Source: Magnolia sinica (lineage: Eukaryota > Streptophyta > Magnoliopsida > Magnoliales > Magnoliaceae). Taken from it: DNA of 64,000 bases. The DNA lies in NCBI RefSeq assembly GCF_029962835.1, contig NC_080591.1:41733501-41797500 (forward strand). Direction: 5' to 3'. Made by a program: the position numbers and the translations under genes. Numbering within the stretch: position 1 is the stretch's first letter; every line of letters starts with the position of its first letter. Positions 1 through 10,932 of this stretch are shown here, piece by piece. The notes beneath the pieces were generated by a model, which worked only from the letters and a program-made list of their open reading frames with translations, did no database searches and was not told the origin of the DNA.

Positions 1-175
1 ATCAAGATAAGGGGGGTTTGCAGTTAGGGGGAACAGATACTGGGTTGTGTACATTGTTTCACTAGAAATTGTAAAATTATGTAAAATGCATGTACACACA
101 ATTTAGGATGTGGTTGTCTAGATACTGCTCTAGGGTATTTTGGTATTTTGTCACGTAATTGACAAAGGGGGAGAT
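1..175 (+). mobile_element. 3' internal end of a forward Ty1/copia element, with polypurine tract
   Basis: Non-coding tail of a forward copia element whose coding part lies before the window. It ends in an AAAGGGGGAGAT polypurine tract at about 164-175, directly before an LTR starting TG. This arrangement is typical of plant copia elements of the SIRE/Maximus type. The tract primes plus-strand DNA synthesis during reverse transcription. No reading frame is supported here. Confidence 0.7.
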
Positions 176-420
176 TGAAAGTGTCCTGGTTTGTCAATTA
201 GCATGAGTGTTGAGTCAGCTAGACTGCAGAGCCTCATAAGAAGTTCAATTCAAAGCGTCTGCCTCAACCAGATATGTGCAAGCTCGCCACAGGTAAATCT
301 AAGCCTCGCATCCCATGTCCCAAAATACCAGGTATATAAAACCCTTAAAACAAACTAGAACATCATAGGCTTTTTAAGTTAAGAAAATTTTTTCAAAATT
401 AGAAAATTCTCTAAGTTTTC

Positions 421-1240
421 TTGCTTTGTCGATTTTATCGATACACATCTCGATATGATCAACCTATGCTGTCAATATCCTCGATGCTTAACGATATCAT
501 CGAAATGAGGACAAAATTCATCCAGCAACCACATATACCTCTGTACAGATTTATCGATGTATCAATATACCTATCGATATCATCGATATTTGAATCTCGA
601 GTTCATCGAAGGTGACTCGATAATATCGACAGACAGATCTCCTGTGCCCCTGCTTTTACTTAAGAAAATCACATGTGCATCGATATATCGAAGTCCTTCT
701 CGATTCCATCAAGATTCAAATCTCGATGATATCGGAAGGCCCGCAATGTTATCGATCATGGGCACCTAGTCTTCCAGCAATTATTTCAGGATAGTTTATC
801 TATGATCGAGGGTCACTCGATAGAATCGATATTCAAATAATGATGATATCAATATAGTTTCGATGGCATCGAATAGGGACAGAAACTATCCAGCAAGCTT
901 AAATGAAAATTCCTTGGATTTATCGACGCCTTGACACAGTTATCGATATCATTGACATTCAAATTCTGATGATCTCGAAGGTCCCTCAATCATCCTTGTA
1001 AACTTAAAATATTTTATAGTAAGTCTCTCTCATTTTTCAAAGTGCCGATGGATCGAACCTCTCATCGATAATATCAGAGTCCGAAATCCGATGACATCAA
1101 CATGTGTTTCGATTCCATCGACCAGCTGACAAAAGGGATCAAAAGCGTATAACATTTGAGTTTATGTTATCGAGCGGCAAGTAGATACAATCGAGAGTAC
1201 AAGCTCGATAATATCGACTCTGCTCGATGATATTGAACTC
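421..1240 (+). repeat. Dispersed TCGATA-type palindromic repeats in the LTR N promoter region
   Basis: Dozens of variants of short palindromic words such as TCGATATCATCGA, CTCGATAATATCGA and CGATGATATCGA occur here at irregular 15-40 bp spacing. They stop about 45 bp before the TATA box. The short ORFs that cross this region are by-products of the repeat. Confidence 0.75.
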
Positions 1241-1283
1241 TGTCATAAATGTGACCATTTTATATCCATTGGAACCTTTTGCC

Positions 1284-1290
1284 TATATAA
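1284..1290 (+). promoter_or_regulatory. TATA box of copia LTR N
   Basis: TATATAA lies in the sequence gcctatataaagagg. The position, after the palindromic upstream region and about 1.2 kb before the LTR end, fits the U3/R boundary of a long copia LTR. The transcription start would be expected about 25-35 bp downstream. Confidence 0.55.
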
Positions 1291-1822
1291 AGAGGACTTG
1301 TCTATTATTACTGGCAGAGAAAGAAGAGAGTGCTTTTGAGTGTTTTACCTTAAATCATATACCCGAAGCCCTTTCTCTCATGGGAGTTCATCCTCCAATC
1401 CACCCTCATCATTGATATTCAATATAGTGGATTAGGGAATGAACTTCCACATTCAAGGATCCTCCAACTACTACCTTAATGGTAAATCATTAAGCTAGGA
1501 TGCCTTGAATGCCTAGATGACTAGAATCACTCTATCTTCCTTATGGCAAAACATTTAATTGAGTAAGATTCCGTCTTTCCAACCCGAAGTCGTGTTTTGG
1601 TACATTATCTGTGTTTTGGATCAAGGAAGCAGAAGATTCTTCATCAACAAGGAGGAGATCTTCGTCAATGTGCTGAATGGGACTCATTCACTTATTTGTA
1701 AGTTATTAAAGTCCACAGGAAACTTGTGATCATTCCTTTTTAGGATTAGGTCTAAGGTGTTTCTCACCCTTGCAAGCCCTCATAGTAGGCCTCCGGCGGG
1801 AGTGTACGTGGTGGGTGCGTTG

Positions 1823-2020
1823 TGTTGACCCTTGCTCTGTGGAGAGCTTAAACAGTTAGGTTCCTTGTGTGGATCCTTGACTAGTGTGCCTAAAACTGGG
1901 TGCTTTATGTTGACCCTTACTTGTGGGAGCATAAACAGAGGTTCCCTGTGTGGATCCTTGGCCAGTGTGCCTAAAACCGGGTCTTATGTGTTGACCCTTG
2001 CTCAGGGAACATAAACAGTC
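1823..2020 (+). repeat. About 83 bp imperfect tandem repeat in LTR N
   Basis: A unit beginning TGTTGACCCTT starts at 1823, 1908 and 1989, giving periods of 85 and 81 bp and a partial third copy. The shared core includes GTGTGGATCCTTG and GTGTGCCTAAAAC. It lies downstream of the TATA box and so within the transcribed part of the LTR. Confidence 0.8.
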
Positions 2021-2484
2021 AGCCTCTGTATATGTCGTAAAGGTTGAAGGTGAACCTGATTTAAAACCTTAGGTTTGAGGTGAACCGCTGTGAAACCTAC
2101 TTAGTGAAATCCGGCATACTCAAGGGTTGAGTGCGTCTGCCGAGAGTGGAGTAGACAAGTAGTCGAACCACTATAAAAATGACTGTGTTTGTGATTGATC
2201 TTTGTCTCTTATTATTTGTGTGATTTTTTTAAATGCTTTTATATTTGATCACACTTCACACACAGTCACATCCATCATAGACTATAAACTGTTTCATGAT
2301 TATTATTCAAATAGCTTTGTGATTGGATCCTCAATTTGGCTTGGAAGCCATTTGAGTTACTCTTGAGCAATCCTAATATTTGCTTGTTGTTAGGATTAGA
2401 GTGATAGGATTTTAAATAAATCATATAAATCTTAAAAAGTCCTACTCACCCCCCTCTAGGACATATTCGCATATTCCTACTTCA

Positions 2485-2662
2485 ACTAAAGCGGTCTTTA
2501 CCGCAATTTCACATGCTTGACTGGTCATGCTACAACTGGTCGAGTAAGTGCTCGACTGGTCATGTGAGCACAAAAATGCATATATATTTATTTTTATCAA
2601 ATTTTAGAATGAAATAAAATCACTAAAATACACAATAGTACAAGAATGTAATCATGAACATT
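2485..2662. other. AT-rich non-coding spacer between copia LTR N and copia element P
   Basis: No gene is visible. At about 2517-2565 there are several forms of the word GACTGGTC / GGTCGAG, resembling the cassettes of LTRs D and E. The rest is AT-rich. It may be the 3' non-coding part of minus-strand element P, but no polypurine tract or LTR start was found. Confidence 0.5.
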
Positions 2663-3253
2663 TCAAGAAGAATTACACATACCAATATCAAATTTTAATT
2701 TGGAAAACCTGTTTCTGTTAGGTGGTTTAGTGAATATGTCTGCAAGTTGGTTTTCAGTCTGCATATAGTCTAAAGAAATAATTTTCTCTTCCACTAATTC
2801 TTGAATATAGTGATACCTAATGTTAATATGTTTGGTACGAGAATGCTGGATGGGATTCTTAAAGATATTGATGGTGCTAGAGTTATCGCAATATAGAATC
2901 ATTGTATCTTGCACAATTTTGTAACCGTTCAACATTCTTTTCATCCACACAAGCTGAGTGCGAGCATTTCTAGCTGCTATATATTCAGCCTCAGCTGTGG
3001 ATAGAGATGCAGAACTTTGTTTCTTGTTATGCCAAGAAACCAAACAGTTCCCAACATAAAGGCAACCACCGCTAGTGGATTTTCAATCGTTTACATTCCC
3101 AGCCCAATTAGCATCCGAGTATCTAACTAATTGAACGTTAGTATCAAGTGGATACCATATACCTATATTAACTGTACTTGCAACATACCTAATAATCCTC
3201 TTGATGGCAATCAAGTGGGATTCCTTAGGTTTAGATTGATATCTAGCACAGAT
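2663..3253 (-). pseudogene. Copia RNase H remnant
   Basis: Contains YSDANWAGN, one stop, then SWHNKKQSSASLSTAEAEYIA, LYCDNSSTINI and HSRTKHINIRYHYI, the standard copia RNase H landmarks with the acidic active-site residues. It ends with the usual short tail after QLADIFTK. The region 3044-3253 is readable but interrupted. Confidence 0.88.
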
Positions 3254-4236
3254 TCATATGCTAAATGCAATATCAGGTCGACTCACAGTTAAATATAACA
3301 GACTACCAATCATATTGTAATATAACCTATGATTTATGCTCTTACCTGTTGCATCTTTAGATAGTTTAAGAGTTATACTCATAGGAGTATCAAAATGCTT
3401 ACCACTTTCAAAACCAAACTTCTTAACTAAGTTTAGAGCATACTTAGTTTGAGAAATGAAAATACCGTCTTTAAGTTGTTTTAGTTGCAAACCTAAAAAG
3501 TAATTCAATTCTCCAACCAAGCTCATTTCGAACTTGGACTTCATCAACTTTGCAAACTCAGTAGACAAGTTAAAACATGCAGAACCATAGATAATATCAT
3601 CAACATATATCTGCACTATTAGTATGTGATCATTTTGTTTCTTAACAAATAAGGTTTTATCAACAGTCCCCATCACAAAGTTATGACTCAGTAAAAACTT
3701 AGTCAATTTCTCGTACCATGCCCTGGGAGCTTGTTTTAAACCATAGAGTGCTTTTTTCAGGTGATACACATGATCAGTGTATTTAGGGTCTTCAAAACCT
3801 TTTGGTTGTTCAACAAACACCTCTTCATGTAGATCACCGTTCAAGAAAACATTCTTGACATCCATCTGATAAGTTTTAAATTTTTGAAACAAGCAATGGA
3901 TATGAATAATATGATGGATTCAAGACGAGCTACTGGGGCAAAGGTTTCATTATAATCGATCCCTTCTATCTGTGTATACCCTTGTACAACCAGTTTAGCC
4001 TTGTTTCTTATAATATTCCCTAACTCATCAGATTTATTTTTAAAGATCCACTTGGTTCCAATGATATGTTTATCAGCCGGTCTAGGAACCAAATGCCATA
4101 CATCATTTTGAATGAATTGATTCAGTTCATCTTACATGGGTACAATCCAGTTTTCATCAGCAAGAGCCTCTTTTACATCAGCTGGCTCAATTTGAGAAGT
4201 AAAACATATATAATTACAAATATTTTCCAATTGTTT
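3254..4236 (-). pseudogene. Copia reverse transcriptase remnant
   Basis: Spans from about '[18 protein letters not shown]' through the YVDD active site to [15 protein letters not shown]. The catalytic Asp pair in YVDDIIYG is intact. A frame change occurs near 3841-3892, where two overlapping open segments meet, and stops occur upstream of the start of the block. Copying RNA into DNA is the family function, but this copy is dead. Confidence 0.9.
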
Positions 4237-5083
4237 TCATGTACGCACACCACTGAGAGGGTTACCTAGTATTTGATCAGTGGGATGGTCTTTAACTGAT
4301 TGAAGTTCGGTGTTGACTTGACTAGATGAAGAGTCAGGTTTATCTATAAAATTGACTTCATCATCTTTTGAACTTAGAGGTGGTGTATTCATGTGATTAT
4401 CAATAACTACATTTATGGATTCCTGAATGACACCGGTCCTCTTGTTGAGAACATGATATGCTTGACTGTTTAGAGCATACCCTAGGAAGATCCCTTCGTC
4501 ACTTTTAGTGTCAAACTTCCCTAAATTTTCACAGTCACGCAAAATATAACACTTACTGTCAAAAACTTAAAAGTATTTAACTATGGGCTTTTTATTAAAC
4601 CATAGTTCATATGTTATTTTATCTTTTAATTTTCTAATGTAAACATGATTAATTATATAACATGCAGTGTTCACAGCTTCAGCCCAAAGATTTTTAGGTA
4701 ACTTCATGGTATTTAACATAACATTGGCCATTTCTTGAAGCACATGGTTTTTCCTTTCAACCCCATTTTGTTGAGGTGTCTTAGGTGTAGAAAATTCATG
4801 CGATATCCCATGATTGCTACAGAACTTCTCAAAATTGTTATTCTCAAATTCTGATCCATGATCACTTCAGATTTTAGAGATACTCATTTCCTTTTCAGTT
4901 TGGATATGCTTAAGTATCCTTTTCACTTCATCAAGAGTTTCAAACTTCTCTCTCATGAAGGCTACATATGTATATTTGGTAAAGTCATTTATAATCACTG
5001 TTCTTGTAGGTCCAATGAGATCCATGTGGAGGAGTTCAAGGGGTTTAGATGTGGCAAGAGACTTCACTTTCAAAAATCAAGGA
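4237..5083 (-). pseudogene. Copia integrase remnant
   Basis: The integrase core is readable: the first catalytic Asp lies in HMDLIGPT, the second in SDHGSEFE and the catalytic Glu in QQNGVERKN. The GIFLGYALNSQAYHVLNKRTG block marks the C-terminal region before reverse transcriptase. Stops break it. One, just before SDHGSEF at about 4869, looks like an Arg CGA to TGA change typical of methylated-cytosine decay. The N-terminal zinc finger is not present. Confidence 0.85.
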
Positions 5084-5333
5084 ATTCTCCAATTTATTAT
5101 TGGACATATTCATACATTCTTCGATGTCATGGAAGGAGTGTTCAATTCCATCAAAGCCAAGTTCGATGCTATCAAAGGAGGTTCAATGACATAGAGAAAA
5201 TCCATAAAATTGAAAGTTCGTTGCTAGAAAATTTCCTGATTTCACCAGGACTCTTCGATGGGAACTCGATGCCATCGAAGCTGCAATAGTTAAATAAAAT
5301 AAAGTCAATTTTGAAGTCAGTGTGAATCAAAGC

Positions 5334-5340
5334 TATATAA
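5334..5340 (+). promoter_or_regulatory. TATA box of LTR M
   Basis: TATATAA within agctatataaaggg, at the same place relative to the palindromic cassettes and the downstream hairpin as in the other Athila-type LTRs of the window. Confidence 0.55.
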
Positions 5341-5501
5341 AGGGATGTTTTAGGATCTGAAAACACGAATTAGGGTAGGAGTAAAGCAAGGAATTATGGA
5401 GCTTTAAGGAGTCCTTCCTCCTCTTAAATCCTTCAGTACTAGTTAGTTTTTGTGTATTTTTTGTTTGAGTTTTAGTTTGATCATGCCTAAGGTTGCCTAA
5501 T

Positions 5502-5521
5502 CTCTTAGCTAGAGCTAAGAG
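5502..5521 (+). promoter_or_regulatory. Conserved LTR hairpin, copy in LTR M
   Basis: CTCTTAGCTAGAGCTAAGAG is a 9 bp perfect inverted repeat around AG. It is followed by GTGAAGCTTGTAG, as in LTRs C and D. It lies downstream of the TATA box and so in the transcript. Function unknown. Confidence 0.7.
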
Positions 5522-5969
5522 GTGAAGCTTGTAGTTCTTCTTAATATTTATTTTACTTTAATTTAAGTTATTTAGTTTTCATGTTGAACAATTAATAGAT
5601 ATTTGGTTTGAATGAAGAAGTATTTTTTGTTTAATTTGATCCATTGTCTACTCTGTAAGGCCCATATCCTAGTCTGTACCATTCTTTAGACTCCCGCGAT
5701 CGTCCCTGTCAAATTTCAGCAACCCCCGACCTGTAATTGGCATTTGCGCGTGACCCTGAGTCGCATCTTATGATTCTGAGTCGACTCGACTCAAAACTTG
5801 TACCATTGCGACCGCGCCGTCGGCACGGTTCCAAAGCCACGTCTTGCGCACTGATGCGATACCCAGGCTAAGAGTTGTGGGCTCACATATATCTCAAAGA
5901 AACGCCATGTATTTGCAATCTCGAGAAAATCTCTATAACTCATCCTATCAATTAATCAATGTACAAGTC

Positions 5970-6083
5970 AAGTACACATCCATCACTCACCCATCCCTCT
6001 CTCAACCAAATTCAACTCTCAAGTTTAAGTACACATCCATCACTCACCCATCCCTCTCTCAACCAAATTCAACTCTCAAGTTT
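5970..6083 (+). repeat. 57 bp tandem duplication in the 5' LTR of I
   Basis: Two copies of a 57 bp unit starting AAGTACACATCCATCACTCA lie at 5970-6026 and 6027-6083, with a partial third from 6084. The 3' LTR has only one partial unit (from about 11649), so the duplication arose after insertion or the copy was lost there. Confidence 0.9.
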
Positions 6084-6132
6084 AAGTACACATCCATCAC
6101 TCACCCATCACACCCATCCCTCTCCCTTACAA

Positions 6133-6134
<2 letters not shown>

Positions 6135-6170
<36 letters not shown>
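6135..6170 (+). repeat. (CT)n microsatellite
   Basis: About 36 bp of uninterrupted CT repeat; the 3' LTR has only a short CTCTCT stretch at the matching place. Confidence 0.95.
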
Positions 6171-6174
<4 letters not shown>

Positions 6175-6491
6175 CTCTCTTCACTCCCAAGCAAGCAAGA
6201 ACAGTGGATGTCCAAGCTCTAAGGAGAGCAAGGAAAGTTTTGTGTGTGGCCCACTTCCTACTCCAAGATCCTCACCATCCAACCCTTCAACTCTCATCAT
6301 CTACCATCAAAGAGGAAGCCAAGGAGTTTAGCTTGTCATGGATCCAAGAAGAAGAGAAAACTGTGTGTGATCTTGAAATTTCCTTCGTTGATTTCTATTT
6401 GTGGGCCCACTTATGGTGGGACCCACTTGATATATTCTTTATATTGAGTGTAGGGAGTGCCCATAGTGGCGGGGGTCCCTCCCCTTCACAC

Positions 6492-6564
<73 letters not shown>
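6492..6564 (+). repeat. (TC)n microsatellite
   Basis: About 73 bp of TC repeat. The matching site in the 3' LTR (12022-12063) is shorter and followed by a C run, so length differs between the paired LTRs. Confidence 0.95.
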
Positions 6565-6566
<2 letters not shown>

Positions 6567-6589
6567 TTTTTTGATAGACTGTGGCCCAC

Positions 6590-7890
6590 AAAATGCAAGT
6601 GTATTCAGGCTATCCGTCCAACCCTTGGACATGGCCAACCATGCCATACGTGTTCCATCTAAGTCGTCTGTCCACTAGACATCCAGCGTGCCTGGATGGA
6701 TGGGAGAAAACATAAATACCAGCTTTATTTAAAGCCGATGGGTCCCACACGTGTGGACCCACTCGACGCATGTCTTTCAATCATGTCATCAACCGTCCAG
6801 ACTGTTGGATGGTGGGGCCTACCCAACATGATGTATGTGTTTATATCTACATCGTCCACCCGTTTAATCTAGACCATCCAGCCATCTGGATGTGGTCATG
6901 GACCCCACCTTTGATGTACGTGTTTCACCTGTCCATCCATCTAATGTTGGAAGCCGCCGTGATGTATCTAGTAATCCAAGTCGTCCATCTACCCAGCTAC
7001 ATGGCTGATGCACTGACATCAGCAAGTTCCGTGGTCCCACATCATCCATCCGTTTTGGTAGAAGTGGGACCCACCCCACACATGTTGCACGTGTGGGGGT
7101 TAGGCCCATGTTGATGTATGTAATTTATATCCACACCGTCCATTCAAGGACATTGCCATGTGGTGTCAGACATGATGTATGGGTCTTATCACACCGTTTA
7201 GCACCTTGGACGGTGGGGCCCACCTCTGATGCATCTATTGCATCTAACCGTCCACCTGTAAGGATGTTAGCAAAGTTCTGCGGCTCTGATCATGAGGTTC
7301 GTGTTATATCCAAACCGTCCGTCTGATGGATGGTGGGCAAGCAGCCTGCTAGGTTAATGTCAACAAGTTCTGTGGGGCCCCTACGTGATGTAAGTGTTGT
7401 ATCCTCACCGTCCATGTGGACGGTAGGGCCTGCCCATGATGTGTGCATTGATCCACACCGTTCTAATGGATGGAACGCTGCTGGACCATCTGTCCAGCAG
7501 CTACAGTGGCCCACCTTGATGTAGTGCCTTATCTACATCGTTCGTCCATCTGGATGGGACCCACCTTCAGGACGTGGGTCTAATCATGTGGTTGTGTTAT
7601 ATTCAACCATCCGTCCGTTTAAGGACGTGGGCCACACCCAGATGTATGTGTTTCTCCACACTGCCCATCTGTTTTAAGGGTGGGCCCACCCCACATGTGT
7701 GACATGTGTGGGCAGGTGGAACCAACCTTAATTTATGTATTTTGTATCCACACCGTCCATCTGGACGGTGCGGTATGGGGCGCACCCTAATGTATGTGTT
7801 TGTATCCACACCGTCTATTGCTCTGGACAATGGGGACCACCTTGATGTATGTGTTTTATAATCACGCTGTCTATCCATTTTTACTAGACG
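6590..7890 (+). repeat. Degenerate 'accgtccat' array in the 5' LTR of I
   Basis: Loosely periodic units of roughly 50-100 bp share 'gtggggcccacc', 'gatgtatgtgttt' and 'ccacaccgtccatc'. Some are near-perfect hairpins, for example CACCGTCCATCTGGACGGTG at 7751-7770. Low-grade repeats of the same wording occur in J, K and the 3' LTR. Confidence 0.8.
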
Positions 7891-7899
7891 TAAGTCCAC

Positions 7900-9060
7900 C
7901 TGCTATATGCAGGGCCCGCTTAATGTATGTGAGGCCATTGTGGCCATATGTGAAGCAATTATGGCCGTATGCGAGGCCAGTTGTGGCCCGAGTAATGGGG
8001 CCCATTGTGATGTATATTAGGCCCGAGTAATGGGGCCCATTATGATGTATTTGTGACCCATTTGGTGAGGCCCATTATGACGTATGAGAGGCCCAATGTA
8101 ATGAACGAGAGGCTCATGTGATGCAGCCCATTGTGATGTGTATTAGGCACATGAAATGTGACCTACTTGATGTGTATGAGGCCCATGTGATACAGCTCAT
8201 TGTGATGTATATTAGGCACATGAGATGTGACCCACTTGATGTATATGAGGCCCATGTGATGCGGCCCACTTGATGTACGGAGGCCCCTATGTAAGGCCCG
8301 TTGTGATTGTATAAGGCCCCTTGTGATAGTATGAGGCCCAATGTGATCTATATAAGGCCCATGAGTGAGGTCTAATGTAATGTACGAGAGGCCCATGGAT
8401 ATGGCCCATTGTGATGTATTTGTGGACCATGTAATGAGGCCCATTGTGATGTATATTAGGCCCAAGTGATGAGGCCCATTGTGATGCATTTGAGGACCAA
8501 ACGATGGGGCCCATTGTGATGTATATTAAGCCCGTTTGAGCAGCCCATCATGATGTATATTAGGCCTATGTGAGTGGCCCATTGTGATGTATATTTGACT
8601 TGTGTGAGCAGCCCATCATGATGTATATTAAGCCCGTGTGAGCGGCCCATTGTGATGTATATTAGGCCGGTGTGAGCGGCCCATCGTGATGTATATTAAG
8701 CCTGTGTGAGTTGTCCATTGTGATGTATATTAGGCCCATGTGAGCGGCCCATTGAGATTATATATGAGGCCCATGCAATGCAGCCCATTGATGTATATGA
8801 GTCCCATGTGATGTGGCCCACTTGATATATCTAAGGCCTATGTGATGCGGCCCATGATGTATATGAGGTCCATTGTGATGTATGAGAGGCTCATTTGATG
8901 AGGCCCCATGTGATGTATATAAGGCCCATGAGTGAGGCCTAATGTGATGCATATGTGGTCCATGAGTGAGGCCATCATGATGTGTATTAAGCCCTTGAGT
9001 GAGGCCCATGGTGATGTATATTAGGCCCTTCTATGAGGCCATGGGCCCACTATATGTTTG
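7900..9060 (+). repeat. GGCCCA satellite-like array, about 34 bp period (5' LTR of I)
   Basis: Units of the form GCCCATTGTGATGTATATTA plus GGCCxxTGTGAGCG repeat with a 34 bp period most regularly at about 8530-8760, and with 25-40 bp spacing elsewhere. The long minus-strand ORFs across it only translate the repeat. Confidence 0.88.
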
Positions 9061-10932
9061 GCTCTTTGTGGGCAAGTCCTAGGGAGCAATGTTGGTTAAA
9101 TGTCCACATTGATGGGTGATGATGGTTAAATGTCCACAAGGTGACCTTCCCTTAGGCTTTTGTTAGGCCCATTCTCATTATTCTGGGTCAACCCAAATCT
9201 TTGGGCCCCATTAATGTTGCATGGTCCATCATCGCCGTAGACAGATGGCTCCGTGCTACCGGATTTGGCATATCTACGACCGAGGGCCGATCTTTATATT
9301 TTGGTTTAGATTGGTTGTTCATTTGTGGACCTCACCTTCCATATAGGCTGATTATCTATACCGATTATGAGTATGTGACAGCATAACATCATGATACATG
9401 CCCATACGCATCATCCATATGTTTGTTATGAGATGTGATTGACCATTGCATATGTCATAAGACAGGTTGTTTATGGGACTCCCTAATAGGCGGAATCGTC
9501 CCACATGAGCGCACAGTATACACTGGATTGATGCATGATTGGACTGTATGACTCATGCATCTTACATTTGTGTGACGTGATCACTTGATGCCCTAGCGAT
9601 ATCAGGGTTGTGGCCTCCATAGGTTCATCGTGGATGGCTAGATGGGATATCGAAAATATTTGGTTCTTGCACTGTGTGCACATAGGATGTCCTTGGGTGA
9701 GAGTCCCAGAATTCTCTTGGTACTGGAGGAGACTCCAACGGCTAGACCTAGTGGATATATGAGTACCCAAGTGCTGAATACCAATAGGCGGCGTCTCCCA
9801 CTATGTCTGGTCGATTGGGAGGGGGTGTGGCCTTATCCGCCTGAGTGAGGGGGATGTAAGGTAGGCTGAGTATGACCAGCTCGTAAATGGGTCTATATCA
9901 ACAAGCCGAGTAGGTATTGGCATACTATTGTCTAGGTGGATAGTGAGGTCTTTTCCACTCACGGGTTGTGCAGATAGGGAGGCGGCAGCCATTGTGAAGT
10001 GTACTAGACTCCGGTGATATCCCAGAGATGAACTATACTGATATGTGGACTTATTAAGTAGAAGTTGCATACTCAGCATTTGACTCATTCATTCATTCAC
10101 TATCCACTTGGGCTAGTGGTGTGCAATCAAGTCATCGTGTATACCTTCGCAGTGGCTAGGATTTCGGTTGGGGCACGTGACCAACCTGAGATCAGGAGTT
10201 TATCATATTGAGTCTGGCTATCTAAATTTAAGTATGGGACTAGTTTGGATAGAAGTCCCTTGTGATGAACCCCACAGCTTGTGATAATACGTACTATCAT
10301 CCTGACTTCACACTCCAGTCTGGTCATTTCATTCACACCTCATATTGCATTACATTCATAGCATATGACATTTTAGGTTGCTATGTTTCTGCATTTATAT
10401 GGCCTAGATAAGGTTGACGGTATTCGTGGACTCGTCAGGACTTACATTATATCCTCAGTATATGATAATTGGCTTACTATGTCTCCGCATTGCATAGTTG
10501 ATCTACATTACTTCCTTCGTATATGGTACTGGTTTATTATGTTTTTGCATCGCATAACCTGTATAAGGCTAATGATATTTATGGACTTACCAGCATGTTT
10601 TCACATTACTCTGATATTATATACTTAGCACTTACCTTGAGCACACACTTTCACCACCCTCTAATCTTTCTATAAGCTTATGTACAATAGATGCATGCAG
10701 GTGGCGTTAGGTCGTACAACGTTGAGCTTAAACCGTGTAGCTATCTTTTGGAGCTTTGATTTTTGATATATGTATTTTTGGTATATGTTGGATAATCCTC
10801 CTTGTGGGATCCTAGGATTGGAATCTGACGTATAGGTGCTAGGAGAAGAGAATGGGGTACTACGGAGGCTATCGCATCAGATTCGGTGATCGAGAATTTT
10901 GTGAGCTCAGTTTTCAAGTTTGGGGCATGACA
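9061..10932 (+). other. Unique 3' segment of the giant LTR
   Basis: Non-repetitive tail of the 5' LTR, matching 18611-20628 of the 3' LTR and, inverted, the parts of J and K next to their LTR ends. No convincing coding sequence. Compared with the 3' LTR it lacks about 100 bp near 10780 (present at about 20380-20485). Confidence 0.7.

Larger units (their letters stand above)
176..2484 (+). mobile_element. Copia LTR N (about 2.3 kb)
   Basis: The LTR starts with TGAAAGTG just after the polypurine tract and ends near CTACTTCA. Close to its end it has the pyrimidine-rich CCCCCCTCTAGGAC stretch common at the end of plant copia LTRs. It contains a TATA box at 1284-1290, a palindrome-rich region upstream of that box, and an imperfect 81-85 bp direct repeat downstream of it. 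No primer binding site follows, so this is a 3' LTR, probably cut off from its flank. The exact 3' boundary is inferred from the terminal CA and the loss of LTR-like sequence. Confidence 0.65.
2663..5083 (-). pseudogene. Ty1/copia (SIRE/Maximus-like) polyprotein, broken and 5'-truncated
   Basis: Read on the minus strand, the domain order is integrase, reverse transcriptase, RNase H, which is the copia order. Motifs such as [30 protein letters not shown] and SLSTAEAEYIAA are characteristic of the family, and wording such as YTQIEG and [10 protein letters not shown] matches SIRE/Maximus best. Gag and protease are missing; the element is cut at about 5083 by LTR M. Several in-frame stops occur (for example near 4869, 4560, 4237 and 4128) and the reading frame changes between blocks, so no working polyprotein can be made. 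Confidence 0.9.
5084..5653 (+). mobile_element. Athila-type LTR M, left part
   Basis: The sequence changes from copia to an LTR of the same general design as LTRs A-E: a palindromic cassette region (about 5118-5280), a TATA box at 5334-5340, then a hairpin motif and GTGAAGCTTGTAG. The LTR's 5' end is missing or unclear. It is cut at 5653 by element I and continues at 20629. Confidence 0.75.
5654..10932 (+). repeat. 5' LTR of element I (5.28 kb)
   Basis: In order it contains a unique start, a 57 bp tandem duplication, two CT microsatellites, a degenerate array of 'caccgtccat...gtggggcccacc' units, an array of GGCCCAT-TGATGTATAT units and a 1.9 kb unique tail. It ends GCATGACA directly before a tRNA-Met-type primer site. 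All ORFs in it are repeat by-products. Confidence 0.85.

Noticed and set aside
4858..5289. A 143-codon plus-strand ORF
   Set aside because: It lies opposite the copia integrase and runs across the junction with LTR M.
5844..6662. A 272-codon ORF with long Ser-Leu runs
   Set aside because: It translates the CT microsatellites and the 57 bp repeats of an LTR. The matching frame is not kept in the 3' LTR.
8114..9009. Several overlapping minus-strand ORFs rich in HHNGPH, GLI and YTSS wording
   Set aside because: By-products of the GGCCCA array. Similar ORFs appear in several frames and in every array copy.
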